Positions 41,201 to 50,342 of a stretch of DNA of 64,000 bases are shown piece by piece. The stretch is from Hymenobacter latericoloratus (GTDB lineage Bacteria; Bacteroidota; Bacteroidia; Cytophagales; Hymenobacteraceae): assembly GCF_014199535.1 (NCBI RefSeq), contig NZ_JACHNV010000001.1:620001-684000 (forward strand). Reading direction: 5' to 3'. How positions within the stretch are numbered: the stretch's first letter is position 1; each line of letters begins with the position of its first letter. The translations under genes and the position numbers were made by a program. The notes under the pieces were generated by a model. That model saw nothing but the letters and a program-made list of their open reading frames with translations. It was not told where the DNA came from and ran no database searches.

Positions 41201-42526
41201 ATGACCCCGCCGACTCTTTTAACTTCGACGCTTACTTCCGTGTGGCAGGTAGGGTGGCGCACCGGCCGCTTGTCGCAACATCTGCTGCTGCTGGCTTGTG
41301 TGGCGGGGGTAGTCGGCCTCCTGACGTCCCGCGCCCTGGTGGCACTCAGCCCGGTGGTGGGCATGCTGGCTGCGTTAGCCGCTCCGCAGCTGCGCCAGCA
41401 GCTACCCCGCTACCTGCGCCTGCGGACCATGTGGGGACCGGCCGCGCTCTACGGGTTGCTGCTCCTCAGTGGCCTGTACACGCAGGAGTGGGCTACCTGG
41501 CGCCACGAAATGTACCGGCTGCTGCCTTGGCTGGGGGTGCCGCTGGCATTTGGCCTGGCCGTGCCCCTTAGCAGCCGTCAGCGGTTTGGGGTGGGGTTAC
41601 TATATGTGGGCGGGGTAGCCCTAATTGGGGCCGCTACCATGGCGCAGTACTTTCTGGACCCGGCCGCCGCTAACCTGGCATTTGGGCTGGGCCAGAGCAT
41701 GCCTTCCATCACCCGTATCTTTCACATTCACTTCGGGCTGATGCTGGCCCTGGCTACCTTCTTCGGCCTGTCATTGCGCCGCGAGCCGGAAGCCCGACCC
41801 CTGGTGCGCATGGCTCTGCTGGGTGCCGTTGCCGTTTGCGTCCTCACCTTACACGTGCTGGCATACCGTACCGGGCTCATGGCTTTGTACGGCATGTTGC
41901 TGATAGATGCGCTACTGGTGTTGGTCATCCAGGGCCGATTCTGGTTGGGCATCGCTCTGGTGCTGACCTTGGCCCTAACTCCTTGGGTGGCATACACTAC
42001 GCTGGAGTCGGTGCGCCAGCGCGTCAGGGCTACTACCTACGATATCGAGCAGTTTCAGCTCAACCGCGACATTAATGAGTACTCGTTGTCGCGCCGGTTG
42101 GCGGCTTGGCAAACGGCGCTGGTGGTAGCGCGGCAGCATCCGGTGGCCGGGGTTGGCCCCGCCGATGCCTACCAGGCCATGATGGCGCAGTATGATTGGC
42201 AGAACTACGGCCTACGACCCGAAAACCGCGTAATGATTCATAACCAGTACCTCCACCAGCTGGTGGGGGGGGGCTTAGTGGGCCTGAGCCTATGGCTTCT
42301 GGTGTTATTCGGGCCGTTGGTGCAACCTGCCCAGCGCCGAAACCCGTACGTGTATCGGTTCCTGCTGCTGCAGGCGCTGGCCATGACGGTCGATTCATTG
42401 CTGGAGTTGCAGACCAGCTTTAACCTGTTCGTGTTTTTGTACGGGTTTTTGGTGGTGGCAACCGAGCGGCGCACCGTTACCAAAACCTTCCTTCCCGCGG
42501 ATGGTATTAGTTCTACATTTGTCTAA
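41201..42526 (+). CDS. O-antigen ligase / Wzy-type membrane protein
   Basis: 441 residues from ATG 41201; the upstream frame to 41153 is part of the previous gene's end. It has about ten membrane segments. The Wzy_C-like region includes SRRLAAWQTALVVARQHPVAGVG and, in the periplasmic loop, MIHNQYLHQLVGGG, where the conserved His of O-antigen ligases stands. It would join O-antigen or a polysaccharide to lipid A core at the periplasmic face of the inner membrane, or polymerise repeat units. Its place directly after two LPS-type glycosyltransferases supports this. Confidence 0.85.
   Translation: MTPPTLLTSTLTSVWQVGWRTGRLSQHLLLLACVAGVVGLLTSRALVALSPVVGMLAALAAPQLRQQLPRYLRLRTMWGPAALYGLLLLSGLYTQEWATWRHEMYRLLPWLGVPLAFGLAVPLSSRQRFGVGLLYVGGVALIGAATMAQYFLDPAAANLAFGLGQSMPSITRIFHIHFGLMLALATFFGLSLRREPEARPLVRMALLGAVAVCVLTLHVLAYRTGLMALYGMLLIDALLVLVIQGRFWLGIALVLTLALTPWVAYTTLESVRQRVRATTYDIEQFQLNRDINEYSLSRRLAAWQTALVVARQHPVAGVGPADAYQAMMAQYDWQNYGLRPENRVMIHNQYLHQLVGGGLVGLSLWLLVLFGPLVQPAQRRNPYVYRFLLLQALAMTVDSLLELQTSFNLFVFLYGFLVVATERRTVTKTFLPADGISSTFV
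42514..42521 (+). promoter_or_regulatory. -7 promoter box of the sigma/anti-sigma/gmk operon
   Basis: TACATTTG matches TAnnTTTG exactly and lies 49 bases before the sigma-factor ATG at 42570. It overlaps the end of the O-antigen ligase gene. Confidence 0.65.
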
Positions 42527-42569
42527 CGGCGGTATTTTTCCAATATTCAGCCGAATTTTTTTTGTGTCC

Positions 42570-43214
42570 ATGAGCGAATCCCCCGAACGAGTACCAAAAC
42601 TGAGCAAAGAGGAAAAAGACCGGCGTTTTCAGGCCGAATTAATGCCTGTGCTCGATTCTCTGTACAACTTCGCCTTCCGCCTCACCCTCGATGAAGATGA
42701 TGCAAATGACCTCGTACAGGAAACTTATCTGAAAGCATATCGCTTCTTTGAGTACTTCGAGCCGGGAACGAACGCCAAAGCGTGGCTGTTTCGCATCCTG
42801 AAAAATTCGTTCATCAACGATTTTCGCAAGAAAAGTAAGCAGCCTGCCAAGGTTGACTACAGCGAAATCGAAGGGTACTACAACTCGGAAGATGTGGAAG
42901 CCGAAGGCGACGCCGGCAGCACCTCAACCGACATGCGGCAGCAAGCCGTGCGCGACCTCATCGGCGACGAAGTGGCCAGCGCCCTCAACTCGCTGCCCGT
43001 GGATTTCCGTACCGTTATTATCCTCTGCGACCTGGAAGGGTTTACGTATGAGGAAATGGCCAAGGTGCTGGATATCCCCATCGGAACGGTGCGCTCCCGC
43101 TTGCACCGGGCACGCAACTTTCTGAAGGACAAGCTTGAACGCTATGCCAAATCAATGGGTTATGGCTCTGAAGGCGAAGGCGACGATGGATTGACAAACG
43201 ACGACAACGAATAA
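42570..43214 (+). CDS. RNA polymerase ECF sigma factor
   Basis: 214 residues from ATG 42570. Region 2 is ELMPVLDSLYNFAFRLTLDEDDANDLVQETYLKAYRFF. Region 4 is LNSLPVDFRTVIILCDLEGFTYEEMA with the helix-turn-helix AKVLDIPIGTVRSRLHRAR. An acidic spacer (YYNSEDVEAEGDAG) and an acidic C-terminus (GEGDDGLTNDDNE) are unusual extras. The next gene is a zinc anti-sigma factor. This pair resembles the conserved Bacteroidota ECF21-like system upstream of gmk. The group number is inferred from layout and not confirmed. Confidence 0.9.
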   Translation: MSESPERVPKLSKEEKDRRFQAELMPVLDSLYNFAFRLTLDEDDANDLVQETYLKAYRFFEYFEPGTNAKAWLFRILKNSFINDFRKKSKQPAKVDYSEIEGYYNSEDVEAEGDAGSTSTDMRQQAVRDLIGDEVASALNSLPVDFRTVIILCDLEGFTYEEMAKVLDIPIGTVRSRLHRARNFLKDKLERYAKSMGYGSEGEGDDGLTNDDNE

Positions 43215-43238
43215 ACCCTTTAAGCACAGGACCCCGTT

Positions 43239-43523
43239 ATGGAAACGACCTCTACTAAGCAAACCAACCAGAACTCGGCGGCCAATGGCCCCGACTGTGA
43301 ACGCGTGAATACAATTCTTGACCAAATCATCGTCGGGCAGGAGCCCACGGCTGAGGATGAGGACTACTTTGTCCATCATGCCCAAGACTGCTCTCCGTGC
43401 TTCGATAGCATCGAGAAGCAGCACATATTCATCGACTTTCTGGCGCAGCACGTAGGACGTAAAGGGGCACCTTCTTCGTTGTCGAACTCAATTCTTGCGC
43501 GAGTTAAAGCGGAAATGGCCTAA
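43239..43523 (+). CDS. Zinc-binding anti-sigma factor (ZAS type)
   Basis: 94 residues, no membrane segment, so it is a soluble cytoplasmic anti-sigma factor. The zinc motif is HHAQDCSPC, a His-x3-Cys-x2-Cys at residues 47, 51 and 54. Cys20 upstream may be the fourth ligand. It lies 24 bases after the sigma factor gene and should bind and hold it. In this type of protein, oxidation of the zinc thiols can release the sigma factor; whether that happens here is not shown. The stop is 9 bases before gmk. Confidence 0.82.
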   Translation: METTSTKQTNQNSAANGPDCERVNTILDQIIVGQEPTAEDEDYFVHHAQDCSPCFDSIEKQHIFIDFLAQHVGRKGAPSSLSNSILARVKAEMA

Positions 43524-43528
43524 TTTTG
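43521..43528 (+). promoter_or_regulatory. Possible -7 box directly before gmk
   Basis: TAATTTTG is a full match to TAnnTTTG and overlaps the anti-sigma stop codon. It ends 4 bases before the gmk ATG (43533), so a transcript started here would be almost leaderless. It may be chance. Confidence 0.4.
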
Positions 43529-43532
43529 CCCG

Positions 43533-44117
43533 ATGCAGGGTAAAATCATCGCCTTTTCGGCTCCTTCCGGCGCCGGTAAGACCACTATCGTCCACCGGCT
43601 GCTGGAGCGAATTCCGGAGCTAAGTTTCTCTATTTCAGCGTGCACCCGCGATAAGCGTGGCCGCACCGAAGCCAACGGCAAGGATTACTACTTCATCTCC
43701 GTGCAGGAGTTTCAGGAGAAGATCCGCCACGATGACTTCGTGGAATGGGAAGAGGTGTATGAAGGTGCTTTTTATGGCACCCTGAAGTCGGAAGTTGAGC
43801 GTATCTGGAGCAACGGCCAGCATGCCGTGCTGGATGTGGACGTGAAAGGTGGTCTCAGCATCAAGGAGTTTTATAAAGACCGCGCCCTTGCGGTGTTCGT
43901 GAAGCCCCCATCGCTGGAAATTCTGGAGCAGCGCCTCCGCAACCGCGCCACCGACTCTGATGCCAGCATCTCCGCCCGCCTCTACAAAGCCAACTTCGAG
44001 CTGACATTCGAGGACCGCTTCGATGTCACTATCGTAAATGATGACCTCGAGCGAGCCATTGACGAGGCCGAAAAATTGGTGCGCAATTTCATAACTGCTG
44101 AGTCTGCTATCCTGTGA
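43533..44117 (+). CDS. gmk: Guanylate kinase
   Basis: 194 residues. The P-loop FSAPSGAGKTTIVHRLL is at residues 6-22. SISACTRDKRGRTEANGKDYYFIS binds GMP, and EWEEVYEGAFYGTLKSEVE and AVLDVDVKGGLSIK are conserved family blocks. The enzyme makes GDP from GMP and ATP. It lies 9 bases after the anti-sigma gene, and its stop overlaps the nadD GTG start (GTGA). It is therefore part of a four-gene operon that links stress sigma control with nucleotide and NAD synthesis. Confidence 0.97.
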   Translation: MQGKIIAFSAPSGAGKTTIVHRLLERIPELSFSISACTRDKRGRTEANGKDYYFISVQEFQEKIRHDDFVEWEEVYEGAFYGTLKSEVERIWSNGQHAVLDVDVKGGLSIKEFYKDRALAVFVKPPSLEILEQRLRNRATDSDASISARLYKANFELTFEDRFDVTIVNDDLERAIDEAEKLVRNFITAESAIL

Positions 44118-44722
44118 GCAGCCCTGCTTCTGTCCCTGATGAAGGCCGGAAAGTAGGGCTGCTTTTTGGTTCGTTTAACCCCATTCATACAGGGCACCTG
44201 ATTCTGGCCAACTTCATGGCAACCCATACCGACCTGGAGGAAGTGTGGTTAGTAGTATCGCCCCAGAGTCCTTTCAAAGTAGGGCAGGAGCTGCTACCCG
44301 AGCAGGATCGGCTGCGGCTGGTAGAGTTGGCTATTGCGGGCAATACCCGGCTGCGGGCGCTGGATGTGGAGTTCACCATGCCCAAGCCCAGCTATACCGC
44401 CGACACGCTGAGAGAGCTTCGGGGGCGCTACCCCGGTACGCGCTTCGTGCTGCTGATGGGAGAAGACAACCTGGCGGGCCTACCCCGCTGGAAACACGCC
44501 GACCAGATTCTGGCTGAGCACGAAGTGTACGTGTACCCGCGGCCGGGAGTGGCTGACTACGAGCCAAGCACTCATCCGGCCGTACGAATAGTGAAGGCCC
44601 CTCTGCTGGATATTTCGGCCACCTTCATACGGGACTGTGTGCGGGCCGGCAACTCTATTCGCTACTTGGTGCCCGAGGCTGTGGAACAGCACATCCAGGC
44701 TGCCGGTTACTGGCGGCAGTAG
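44114..44722 (+). CDS. nadD: Nicotinate-nucleotide adenylyltransferase
   Basis: 202 residues from GTG 44114, which overlaps the gmk stop codon by four bases. The nucleotidyltransferase motif LLFGSFNPIHTGHLIL contains GxFxPxHxGH. The second motif ISATFIRDCVRAGNSIRYLV contains ISxTxIR. The enzyme joins nicotinate mononucleotide and ATP to make deamido-NAD, an essential step in NAD synthesis. Length fits the family (about 190-215). A bidirectional terminator at 44747 follows. Confidence 0.95.
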   Translation: MSSPASVPDEGRKVGLLFGSFNPIHTGHLILANFMATHTDLEEVWLVVSPQSPFKVGQELLPEQDRLRLVELAIAGNTRLRALDVEFTMPKPSYTADTLRELRGRYPGTRFVLLMGEDNLAGLPRWKHADQILAEHEVYVYPRPGVADYEPSTHPAVRIVKAPLLDISATFIRDCVRAGNSIRYLVPEAVEQHIQAAGYWRQ

Positions 44723-44746
44723 AAGTCTGCTATATGAAATAAAGCA

Positions 44747-44777
44747 AAGCCCCAGCGGATAGCATCCACTGGGGCTT
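44747..44777. terminator. Bidirectional hairpin terminator
   Basis: A stem of 14 pairs with one mismatch (44747-44760 with 44764-44777; arm AAGCCCCAGCGGAT) and a 3-base loop. It separates convergent nadD and frr. On the minus strand the T-rich GCTTTGCTTTATTTC follows. Confidence 0.85.
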
Positions 44778-44802
44778 CGTGTTGAGAAGGGGGGTAGGGA
44801 AA

Positions 44803-45366
44803 TCAGATAGTCATGATTTCGGATTCCTTCTTGCCGAGTAGTTCATCTACCTTGCTGATATAGCTATCGGTGAACTTCTGCACTTTGGCTTCTGCATCTT
44901 TGATATCATCCTCGGCGGCCCCGTCTCTGAGCAGCTTGCGTAGGGAGTCATTGACATCCTTCCGGATACCCCGGATGCGCACCTTGCCGCTTTCCGATTC
45001 GTTCTTGGCTTGCTTCACCAGGTCGCGGCGGCGCTCCTCCGTCATGGGCGGGATGTTCAGGCGTACCCCTTCCGCATCCGACTGGGGGTTCAGGCCCAGG
45101 TCGCTGTTCTTGATGGCCTTGGCAATTTCGCTGATCATGTTCTTCTCCCAGGGCTTGATGAACAGCGTCCGGGCGTCGGGGGCAGCCACATTGGCTACCT
45201 GCCCAATGGGAGTAGGCGTGCCGTAGTAGTCCACCCGCAGCGAGTCGAGCATGGCGGGAGTTGCCTTGCCGGCCCGGATGCGGGCAAACTCCTGCTGCGT
45301 GTGCTGCAGCGCTTTGCCCATCGACTCTTCTGCCTCGTCCAGATAAAACTTTATTTCTTCGTCCAC
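44803..45366 (-). CDS. frr: Ribosome recycling factor
   Basis: 187 residues from GTG 45366. The three-helix domain includes EEAEESMGKALQHTQ-like sequence at the start. The conserved RAGKATPAMLD and VDYYGTPTPIGQVANV blocks follow, and the helix MTEERRRDLVKQAKNESE comes later. It splits the post-termination ribosome with EF-G. It is the second gene after pyrH, the common bacterial order. A GTG start is used here and the 80 bases before it hold no other gene. Confidence 0.97.
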   Translation of the reverse strand: MDEEIKFYLDEAEESMGKALQHTQQEFARIRAGKATPAMLDSLRVDYYGTPTPIGQVANVAAPDARTLFIKPWEKNMISEIAKAIKNSDLGLNPQSDAEGVRLNIPPMTEERRRDLVKQAKNESESGKVRIRGIRKDVNDSLRKLLRDGAAEDDIKDAEAKVQKFTDSYISKVDELLGKKESEIMTI

Positions 45367-45446
45367 TTCTGAAAAGTTAAGTGTTGAAAGGTGAATGTTA
45401 AGTTACGCTTGCATTGCCCGGCGGCCAGGCGCTTGCGAAAAAGCAA

Positions 45447-46232
45447 TTAAGCCTGCTGGTCCGGAGTGCTCTTTACGGCCGGCTGCAGAGTGCTGGGTCG
45501 GGCTGACCGGTACGCTTCGGAGCCGTGCATGCTCACCAGCGTGCCCACGCTTTCCCCATCCAACAGGCGCTGCAGGTTACCCTCCTTGTTCATATCGAAC
45601 ACAATGATAGGAAGGTTATTTTCCTTGCAGAGCGTGAAGGCCGTCATGTCCATCACGTTGAGGTTTTTCTCCATTACCTCATCAAAGGTAATTTCGGGGT
45701 AGCGAACCGCCGTGGGGTCTTTTTCCGGATCGGCCGTATAGATACCATCTACGCGGGTACCCTTCAGTACCACATCGGCCTCAATCTCAATAGCGCGCAG
45801 TGAGGCGGCAGAATCAGTGGTGAAATACGGAGACCCGATGCCGGCCCCGAAGATAACCACGCGGCCTTTCTCCAGGTGGCGCAGGGCCCGCCGGCGAATG
45901 TAGGGCTCGCACACCCGCTGAATGGTAACGCCTGAAAGCAAACGGGTATTCACATCGAGCTTTTCCAGGGCGCTTTGCAAAGCCATGGAGTTGATAACCG
46001 TAGCCAGCATACCCATATAGTCGCCCTGCACCCGGTCTAGCCCGAAGGCCTCGGCCTGTACGCCCCGGAAGATGTTACCCCCTCCGATAACCACGGCTAC
46101 CTGCGTGCCGGTGGCGGCTACGGCTTTAATTTCTTCGGCGTATTGCATGAGCCGGGTGGCATCAATGCCGTACTGTTGCTGGCCCATCAAGGCCTCGCCG
46201 CTTAGCTTCAGCAGGATTCGGTTGTACTTCAA
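45447..46232 (-). CDS. pyrH: UMP kinase
   Basis: 261 residues from TTG 46232. The family begins (M)[14 protein letters not shown], and here [16 protein letters not shown] follows the TTG directly; longer frames reaching to 46304 add no conserved sequence and no ATG is available. [11 protein letters not shown] is the glycine-rich UMP/ATP site and [16 protein letters not shown] the conserved block near the base-binding loop. It makes UDP from UMP. The C-terminus has about 25 extra residues ([17 protein letters not shown] onward). Followed 80 bases later by frr. Confidence 0.95.
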   Translation of the reverse strand: MKYNRILLKLSGEALMGQQQYGIDATRLMQYAEEIKAVAATGTQVAVVIGGGNIFRGVQAEAFGLDRVQGDYMGMLATVINSMALQSALEKLDVNTRLLSGVTIQRVCEPYIRRRALRHLEKGRVVIFGAGIGSPYFTTDSAASLRAIEIEADVVLKGTRVDGIYTADPEKDPTAVRYPEITFDEVMEKNLNVMDMTAFTLCKENNLPIIVFDMNKEGNLQRLLDGESVGTLVSMHGSEAYRSARPSTLQPAVKSTPDQQA

Positions 46233-46345
46233 AACGAAAGAGGTTAAGCGTGGAACGCGGATGTACGTAGTGAGGCCGCAAGGGGTGCCGGGGCGGAAAG
46301 CCACATGGCACCCATTACGGCCGTAATGGAAAAGCGAAAAGCAGG

Positions 46346-46855
46346 TTAGCTGAATTGAATCAGAACCTGCCCCTTGGTTACGTTGTCGCGTAAATTGACT
46401 TTGATGGCTGCTACGGTGCCTTCGCCCGGTGCTTTGAGAATGTTTTCCATTTTCATGGCCTCCAGTACCAGCAGCGGGTCGCCCTTCTGCACCGTCTGGC
46501 CAGGTGCTACCCGGATATCCACAATCAGGCCGGGCATGGGGGCTTTTAGCTCGTTCACTTTGCTGGCAGCAGCATTGCTCATGCCCAGCTTGTCCAGCAG
46601 CAGATCAAACCGGTCTTTCGCCTGCAGCTCAAGCTGCTGCCCGTTCAGCTTCAAGACCACGGTTTTGGTGGCGTAGTCTGCCGAAACCAGCTCAACTGAG
46701 TAGGAGCGGTTTTCATGCACCGCATGATAGCGGCCATTGCCGAGCGGCAACAGGTCCCAGTGGAAAGGCTGGCCATTAACCGTAACCGCCCCATTCGGGC
46801 GATAATCAACCTCCCAGGTATGGTCGGGGGTAGTGCCAGTGCGTACCTGTAGCAT
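46346..46855 (-). CDS. Biotinyl/lipoyl-domain carrier protein (BCCP-like)
   Basis: 169 residues from ATG 46855; the longer frame to 46990 adds low-complexity sequence. The C-terminal 75 residues form a biotinyl domain: [36 protein letters not shown] with the modified Lys of EAMKMEN near residue 135. The N-terminal 90 residues form a beta-rich domain of the type found in propionyl/acetyl-CoA carboxylase carrier subunits. The carboxylase and transferase subunits are not next to it. Divergent from the M1 peptidase (98 bases between). Confidence 0.9.
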   Translation of the reverse strand: MLQVRTGTTPDHTWEVDYRPNGAVTVNGQPFHWDLLPLGNGRYHAVHENRSYSVELVSADYATKTVVLKLNGQQLELQAKDRFDLLLDKLGMSNAAASKVNELKAPMPGLIVDIRVAPGQTVQKGDPLLVLEAMKMENILKAPGEGTVAAIKVNLRDNVTKGQVLIQFS

Positions 46856-46953
46856 ATGACGAGGGCAGGGGTGGGGTGGAAAAGGGCTTAAAGATAGGCC
46901 AATTCTGAAATAAATTCGGAACTTGACCCTCCAATACCCTAGTGCCTTTCCGC

Positions 46954-49545
46954 ATGAAATACCCGGTCCTCGGCGCCCTTGCTCTAACACTGTTCTGTCA
47001 GGTTGCGGCTTCCGCTCAGGCAGTTAAATCCAGCCGCCCGGCTTCCAGCGTCAGCCACCCGGCCCGTAAGAAAACTCCTGTTGCCGAAGCGCCTGTTTCT
47101 GCTCCGGCCGCGCTGCCTATTCCTAACTGGCTGCCTTCCACTAACCCGGTCCAGCCGGCGGCTACCCTGCTGCATGATCTTATGGATACCAAGCTGGATG
47201 TGCGCTTCGATTGGGCCAAGCAATGGCTACTGGGCACGGCTTCGCTTACCGTGCGGCCCCATTTCTACCCCCAGAACCAGCTGGTGCTCGATGCGAAGGG
47301 TTTTGATATCAAAGGCGTAGAGCTGCTCAATGGTGGGAAGAAAGGCAAAGACCTGAAGTATAGCTACGACAAGAAAAAGCTAACCATCAACCTCGACCGG
47401 CAATACCAGCGCACGGAGCAGTACCAGGTGCGGATTCAGTATGTGGCCAAGCCCAATGAGCTGCCCAAAGGTGGGAGCGAGGCCATTACGGAAGATAAGG
47501 GCCTGTATTTTATCAATCCGCTGGGCACCGAAAAGGATAAGCCACGCCAGATCTGGACCCAAGGTGAGACGGAAGGTAGCTCCTGCTGGTTTCCGACCAT
47601 TGATAAGCCCAACCAGCGGATGACTCAGGAAATCAGCTTAACTGTGGAGAGTGGGTTCAAAACTCTTTCCAATGGACTGCTGGTTTCCTCGCGCCGCAAC
47701 CCCGATGGTACTCGTACCGATGTCTGGAAGCAAAGCCTACCGCACGCACCCTACCTGGCCATGCTGGCCGTCGGCGATTTTGCAGTAGTCACGGATACGT
47801 GGCGAGGAAAGCCGGTAGAATACTACGTTGATCCGCCGTTTCAGCACACCGCCAAGCCAGTATTCGGCAACACGCCCGAGATGCTGGAATTTTTCTCTAA
47901 AAAGCTGGGCGTAGATTATCCCTGGGAGAAATACGCCCAGGTAGCTGTACACGACTTTGTGTCCGGCGCTATGGAGAATACCACGGCCTCTACCTTTCAG
48001 CAACAGCTGGTGCAGTTCAGCTCCCGCGAGTTGCCCGACGTGTCGTACGAGTCGGAATCCGTTATTGCGCACGAGCTGTTTCACCAGTGGTTCGGTGATT
48101 ACGTGACCACCGAATCATGGGCCAATCTGCCGCTGAATGAGTCGTTCGCCGATTATTCGGAACTGCTGTGGGCCGAACACAAATATGGCCCCGATGCTGC
48201 CGCTCTGGTGCAGCAAACCAAGCTCCGCAACTACCTCGAGGAAGCGCAGACCAAGCGGGAGCCGCTGATTCGCTACCGCTATGCCGATCGGGAAGACATG
48301 TTCGACCGCCACTCCTACGACAAGGGTGGCCGGGTACTGCACATGCTGCGCAGCTACGTAGGCGACGATGCCTTCTTCGCGGCTCTGAACCGTTACCTGA
48401 ACCAGAATAAGTTTTCAGCTACCGAAATAGCCAAGCTGCGTCTGGCCTTTGAGGAAACGACGGGAGAAGACCTCATGTGGTTTTTTGACCAGTGGTTTAT
48501 GCAGCGTGGACATCCAGAGCTGCGGGTGACGCATTCCTATGAGAGCAGCCAGGTAGTCGTGCGCGTGCAGCAGGTCCAGGACACCCTCTACCAGCCCGTG
48601 TACCGCCTGCCCGTGGTAGTAGCCACCTGGAACAATAACCAACCCACGGAACACCGGATTTTGGTTACCAAAGCCGACCAGACGTTTCGGTTACCGACCA
48701 GCCAGCGCCCTAGCCTAGTGAAGTTCGACCACGAAGGTGTTCTGCTGGCTCACATAGATGAAGCCCAAAGCCAAGAAGAACTGCTGTATCAACTCAGTCA
48801 CGCCCGAGGCTACCAACAGAAGTATGATGCTATCCAGGGGCTGCGCAGCAAATCAGCCGACTTAACAGTTAGCTCCGCGTTCCGCAATGCCTTAAATGAC
48901 CCTTTCTGGGCCGTGCGGGTGGCCGCCCTCAATGGCCTGCGCCGGTACCGGGGGGCCGAGGGCAATGCAGTCCGGAAGGATCTGCAACGCGTGGCCCTAA
49001 CGGAGAAGAAGGGGGTAGTGCGTGCTACCGCTATCAGTGTCTTATCCTCTTTTCCCAACGAGGATTTCAACGATGTGTATGCCACTGCCCTCAAGGATAG
49101 CTCGTATTTGGTAGTAGGGGCCGCCGTGGAAGCGTTGTCCAAGGCGCCTACCCCCACGACACGGGCCCAAATGGCGGCCTTGCAGGAAACCAAAAACTCA
49201 GCGTTGCTTACGGCGCTATCAAATTACTACGGCCTTAACGGTAATTTAGAAGACTACCAATGGTTTCTGCGCCGCAGCCAAGATGCCCCGGCTGAGGTGC
49301 TTTACGTAATGCTGGAAAATTTTGGAACGCTCATGCAGCGCATCCCGCCTATAGAGCGTGAGAAGGGTATTCAGCGCTTGGAGTTCCTAGCCCGGAACCA
49401 CTCACAGATGTACGTACGACTGGGTGCTTACAAAGGACTACACCAGCTTGTGGCCAGCATGCCTACCCTCAAACCTGTTCTGCAGGACATCCGGAATAAG
49501 GAAAAGGACACGGACCTAAAATCAATGTACAGTCTTATTCAGTAA
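46954..49545 (+). CDS. Exported M1-family zinc aminopeptidase
   Basis: 863 residues from ATG 46954 with a signal peptide (MKYPVLGALALTLFCQVAASAQ). The exopeptidase motif GAMEN is at residues 338-342. The zinc site HELFHQWFGD is at 373-382, with the third ligand Glu in NLPLNESFADYSE. The catalytic domain is followed by an Ig-like stretch and then a HEAT/ARM-like helical C-terminus (VRVAALNGLRRYRG, SYLVVGAAVEALSKAP). It removes N-terminal residues from peptides in the periplasm or outside the cell. Its own promoter region is shared with the carrier-protein gene. Confidence 0.96.
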   Translation: MKYPVLGALALTLFCQVAASAQAVKSSRPASSVSHPARKKTPVAEAPVSAPAALPIPNWLPSTNPVQPAATLLHDLMDTKLDVRFDWAKQWLLGTASLTVRPHFYPQNQLVLDAKGFDIKGVELLNGGKKGKDLKYSYDKKKLTINLDRQYQRTEQYQVRIQYVAKPNELPKGGSEAITEDKGLYFINPLGTEKDKPRQIWTQGETEGSSCWFPTIDKPNQRMTQEISLTVESGFKTLSNGLLVSSRRNPDGTRTDVWKQSLPHAPYLAMLAVGDFAVVTDTWRGKPVEYYVDPPFQHTAKPVFGNTPEMLEFFSKKLGVDYPWEKYAQVAVHDFVSGAMENTTASTFQQQLVQFSSRELPDVSYESESVIAHELFHQWFGDYVTTESWANLPLNESFADYSELLWAEHKYGPDAAALVQQTKLRNYLEEAQTKREPLIRYRYADREDMFDRHSYDKGGRVLHMLRSYVGDDAFFAALNRYLNQNKFSATEIAKLRLAFEETTGEDLMWFFDQWFMQRGHPELRVTHSYESSQVVVRVQQVQDTLYQPVYRLPVVVATWNNNQPTEHRILVTKADQTFRLPTSQRPSLVKFDHEGVLLAHIDEAQSQEELLYQLSHARGYQQKYDAIQGLRSKSADLTVSSAFRNALNDPFWAVRVAALNGLRRYRGAEGNAVRKDLQRVALTEKKGVVRATAISVLSSFPNEDFNDVYATALKDSSYLVVGAAVEALSKAPTPTTRAQMAALQETKNSALLTALSNYYGLNGNLEDYQWFLRRSQDAPAEVLYVMLENFGTLMQRIPPIEREKGIQRLEFLARNHSQMYVRLGAYKGLHQLVASMPTLKPVLQDIRNKEKDTDLKSMYSLIQ

Positions 49546-49673
49546 TTTTTTTCAAGCTGCTGTACAAGTGCATTTGCTTTCTTTCGAGTAGGTAGTCAAT
49601 AGTTTAACCTTCCCGCGACCCGATAATGACCGCCGGCCGAAAGAAAAAAATAAAACCTTTTTGCCCCGGAGAC

Positions 49674-49703
49674 TTGACTTACATCAGAAAGCCTCTAATT
49701 TTG
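49674..49703 (+). promoter_or_regulatory. Promoter of tRNA-Tyr
   Basis: TTG (49674-49676), a 19-base spacer and TAATTTTG (49696-49703). This is the best match in the window to the Bacteroidota -33/-7 promoter form and lies 84 bases before the tRNA. Confidence 0.7.
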
Positions 49704-49786
49704 CAGCTCCAATCGACACAATAGCGACTTCGGCCGCTTAAGGTTGAAAGGATATTTTCCTTGTAAACGACAAGGAAAAACAAGCT

Positions 49787-49869
49787 GGGGGGATTCCAGA
49801 GCGGCCAAATGGGACGGACTGTAACTCCGTTGTCTTACGACTTCGAAGGTTCGAATCCTTCTCCCCCCA
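49787..49869 (+). tRNA. tRNA-Tyr, anticodon GTA
   Basis: 83 nucleotides. The acceptor pairs GGGGGGA with TCCCCCC, and the anticodon loop carries GTA (GACTGTAACTC). The long variable arm (TGTCTTACGACTTCG) is the class II type found in tyrosine tRNAs. The T arm is AAGGTTCGAATCCTT. CCA is not encoded. Confidence 0.95.
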
Positions 49870-49939
49870 CAAAGTGAAATAGTGAAATGGTGAAACAGTG
49901 AGTCAATCTCACGTCTCGCCATTTCACCATCTCACACAC
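49870..49939. repeat. Purine-rich inverted repeat between two tRNAs
   Basis: The segment carries several GTGAAATGGTGAAA-like units on the left and their complement (CGCCATTTCACC) on the right, so the transcript can fold between tRNA-Tyr and tRNA-Gly. The composition is like the 32088-32169 hairpin. It might be a processing signal or a remnant repeat. Confidence 0.5.
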
Positions 49940-50012
49940 GCGGGAGTAGCTCAGTTGGTAGAGCGGCAGCCTTCCAAGCTGCAGGTCGCGGGTTCGAACC
50001 TCGTCTCCCGCT
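49940..50012 (+). tRNA. tRNA-Gly, anticodon TCC
   Basis: 73 nucleotides with discriminator. Acceptor arms GCGGGAG and CTCCCGC, anticodon stem GCAGC/GCTGC with loop CTTCCAA (anticodon TCC), T arm GGGTTCGAACC. It has nearly the same acceptor arm and D arm as tRNA-Gly(CCC) at 21688. Confidence 0.95.
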
Positions 50013-50079
50013 CGGTGCCCTGAATGGCAGCGAGAAGCAATAAGCTTAGTTTGCACTGGCGAAAGTTCTTCCGCTGTTA

Positions 50080-50087
50080 TATCTTTG
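50080..50087 (+). promoter_or_regulatory. -7 promoter box of tRNA-Thr and perhaps tuf
   Basis: TATCTTTG is a full match to TAnnTTTG, 15 bases before tRNA-Thr. tuf has no clear -7 box of its own in the 169 bases after this tRNA and may be cotranscribed. Confidence 0.6.
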
Positions 50088-50101
50088 CCAAACCAAAATA
50101 A

Positions 50102-50173
<72 letters not shown>

Positions 50174-50342
50174 CTAGAATTACGAGTACCAACGGGGCAG
50201 CGCGACTGCACCGTTTGGAAACTGTCAGCAAAGTAAAGCGACGTGCAGTCCCGACTAAACGGAGCTGTGTTTCGCTTTCTTACTGTATAGTCTAGTCGCG
50301 TTTCCCCCTCTTTACCTCAAAATTCCTCTTAATCTCTTTACA

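Noticed and set aside
49870..49939. Repeated GTGAAAT units as a possible CRISPR remnant
   Set aside because: The units are short, irregular and lack equal spacers; they form one inverted repeat and no cas genes are near.
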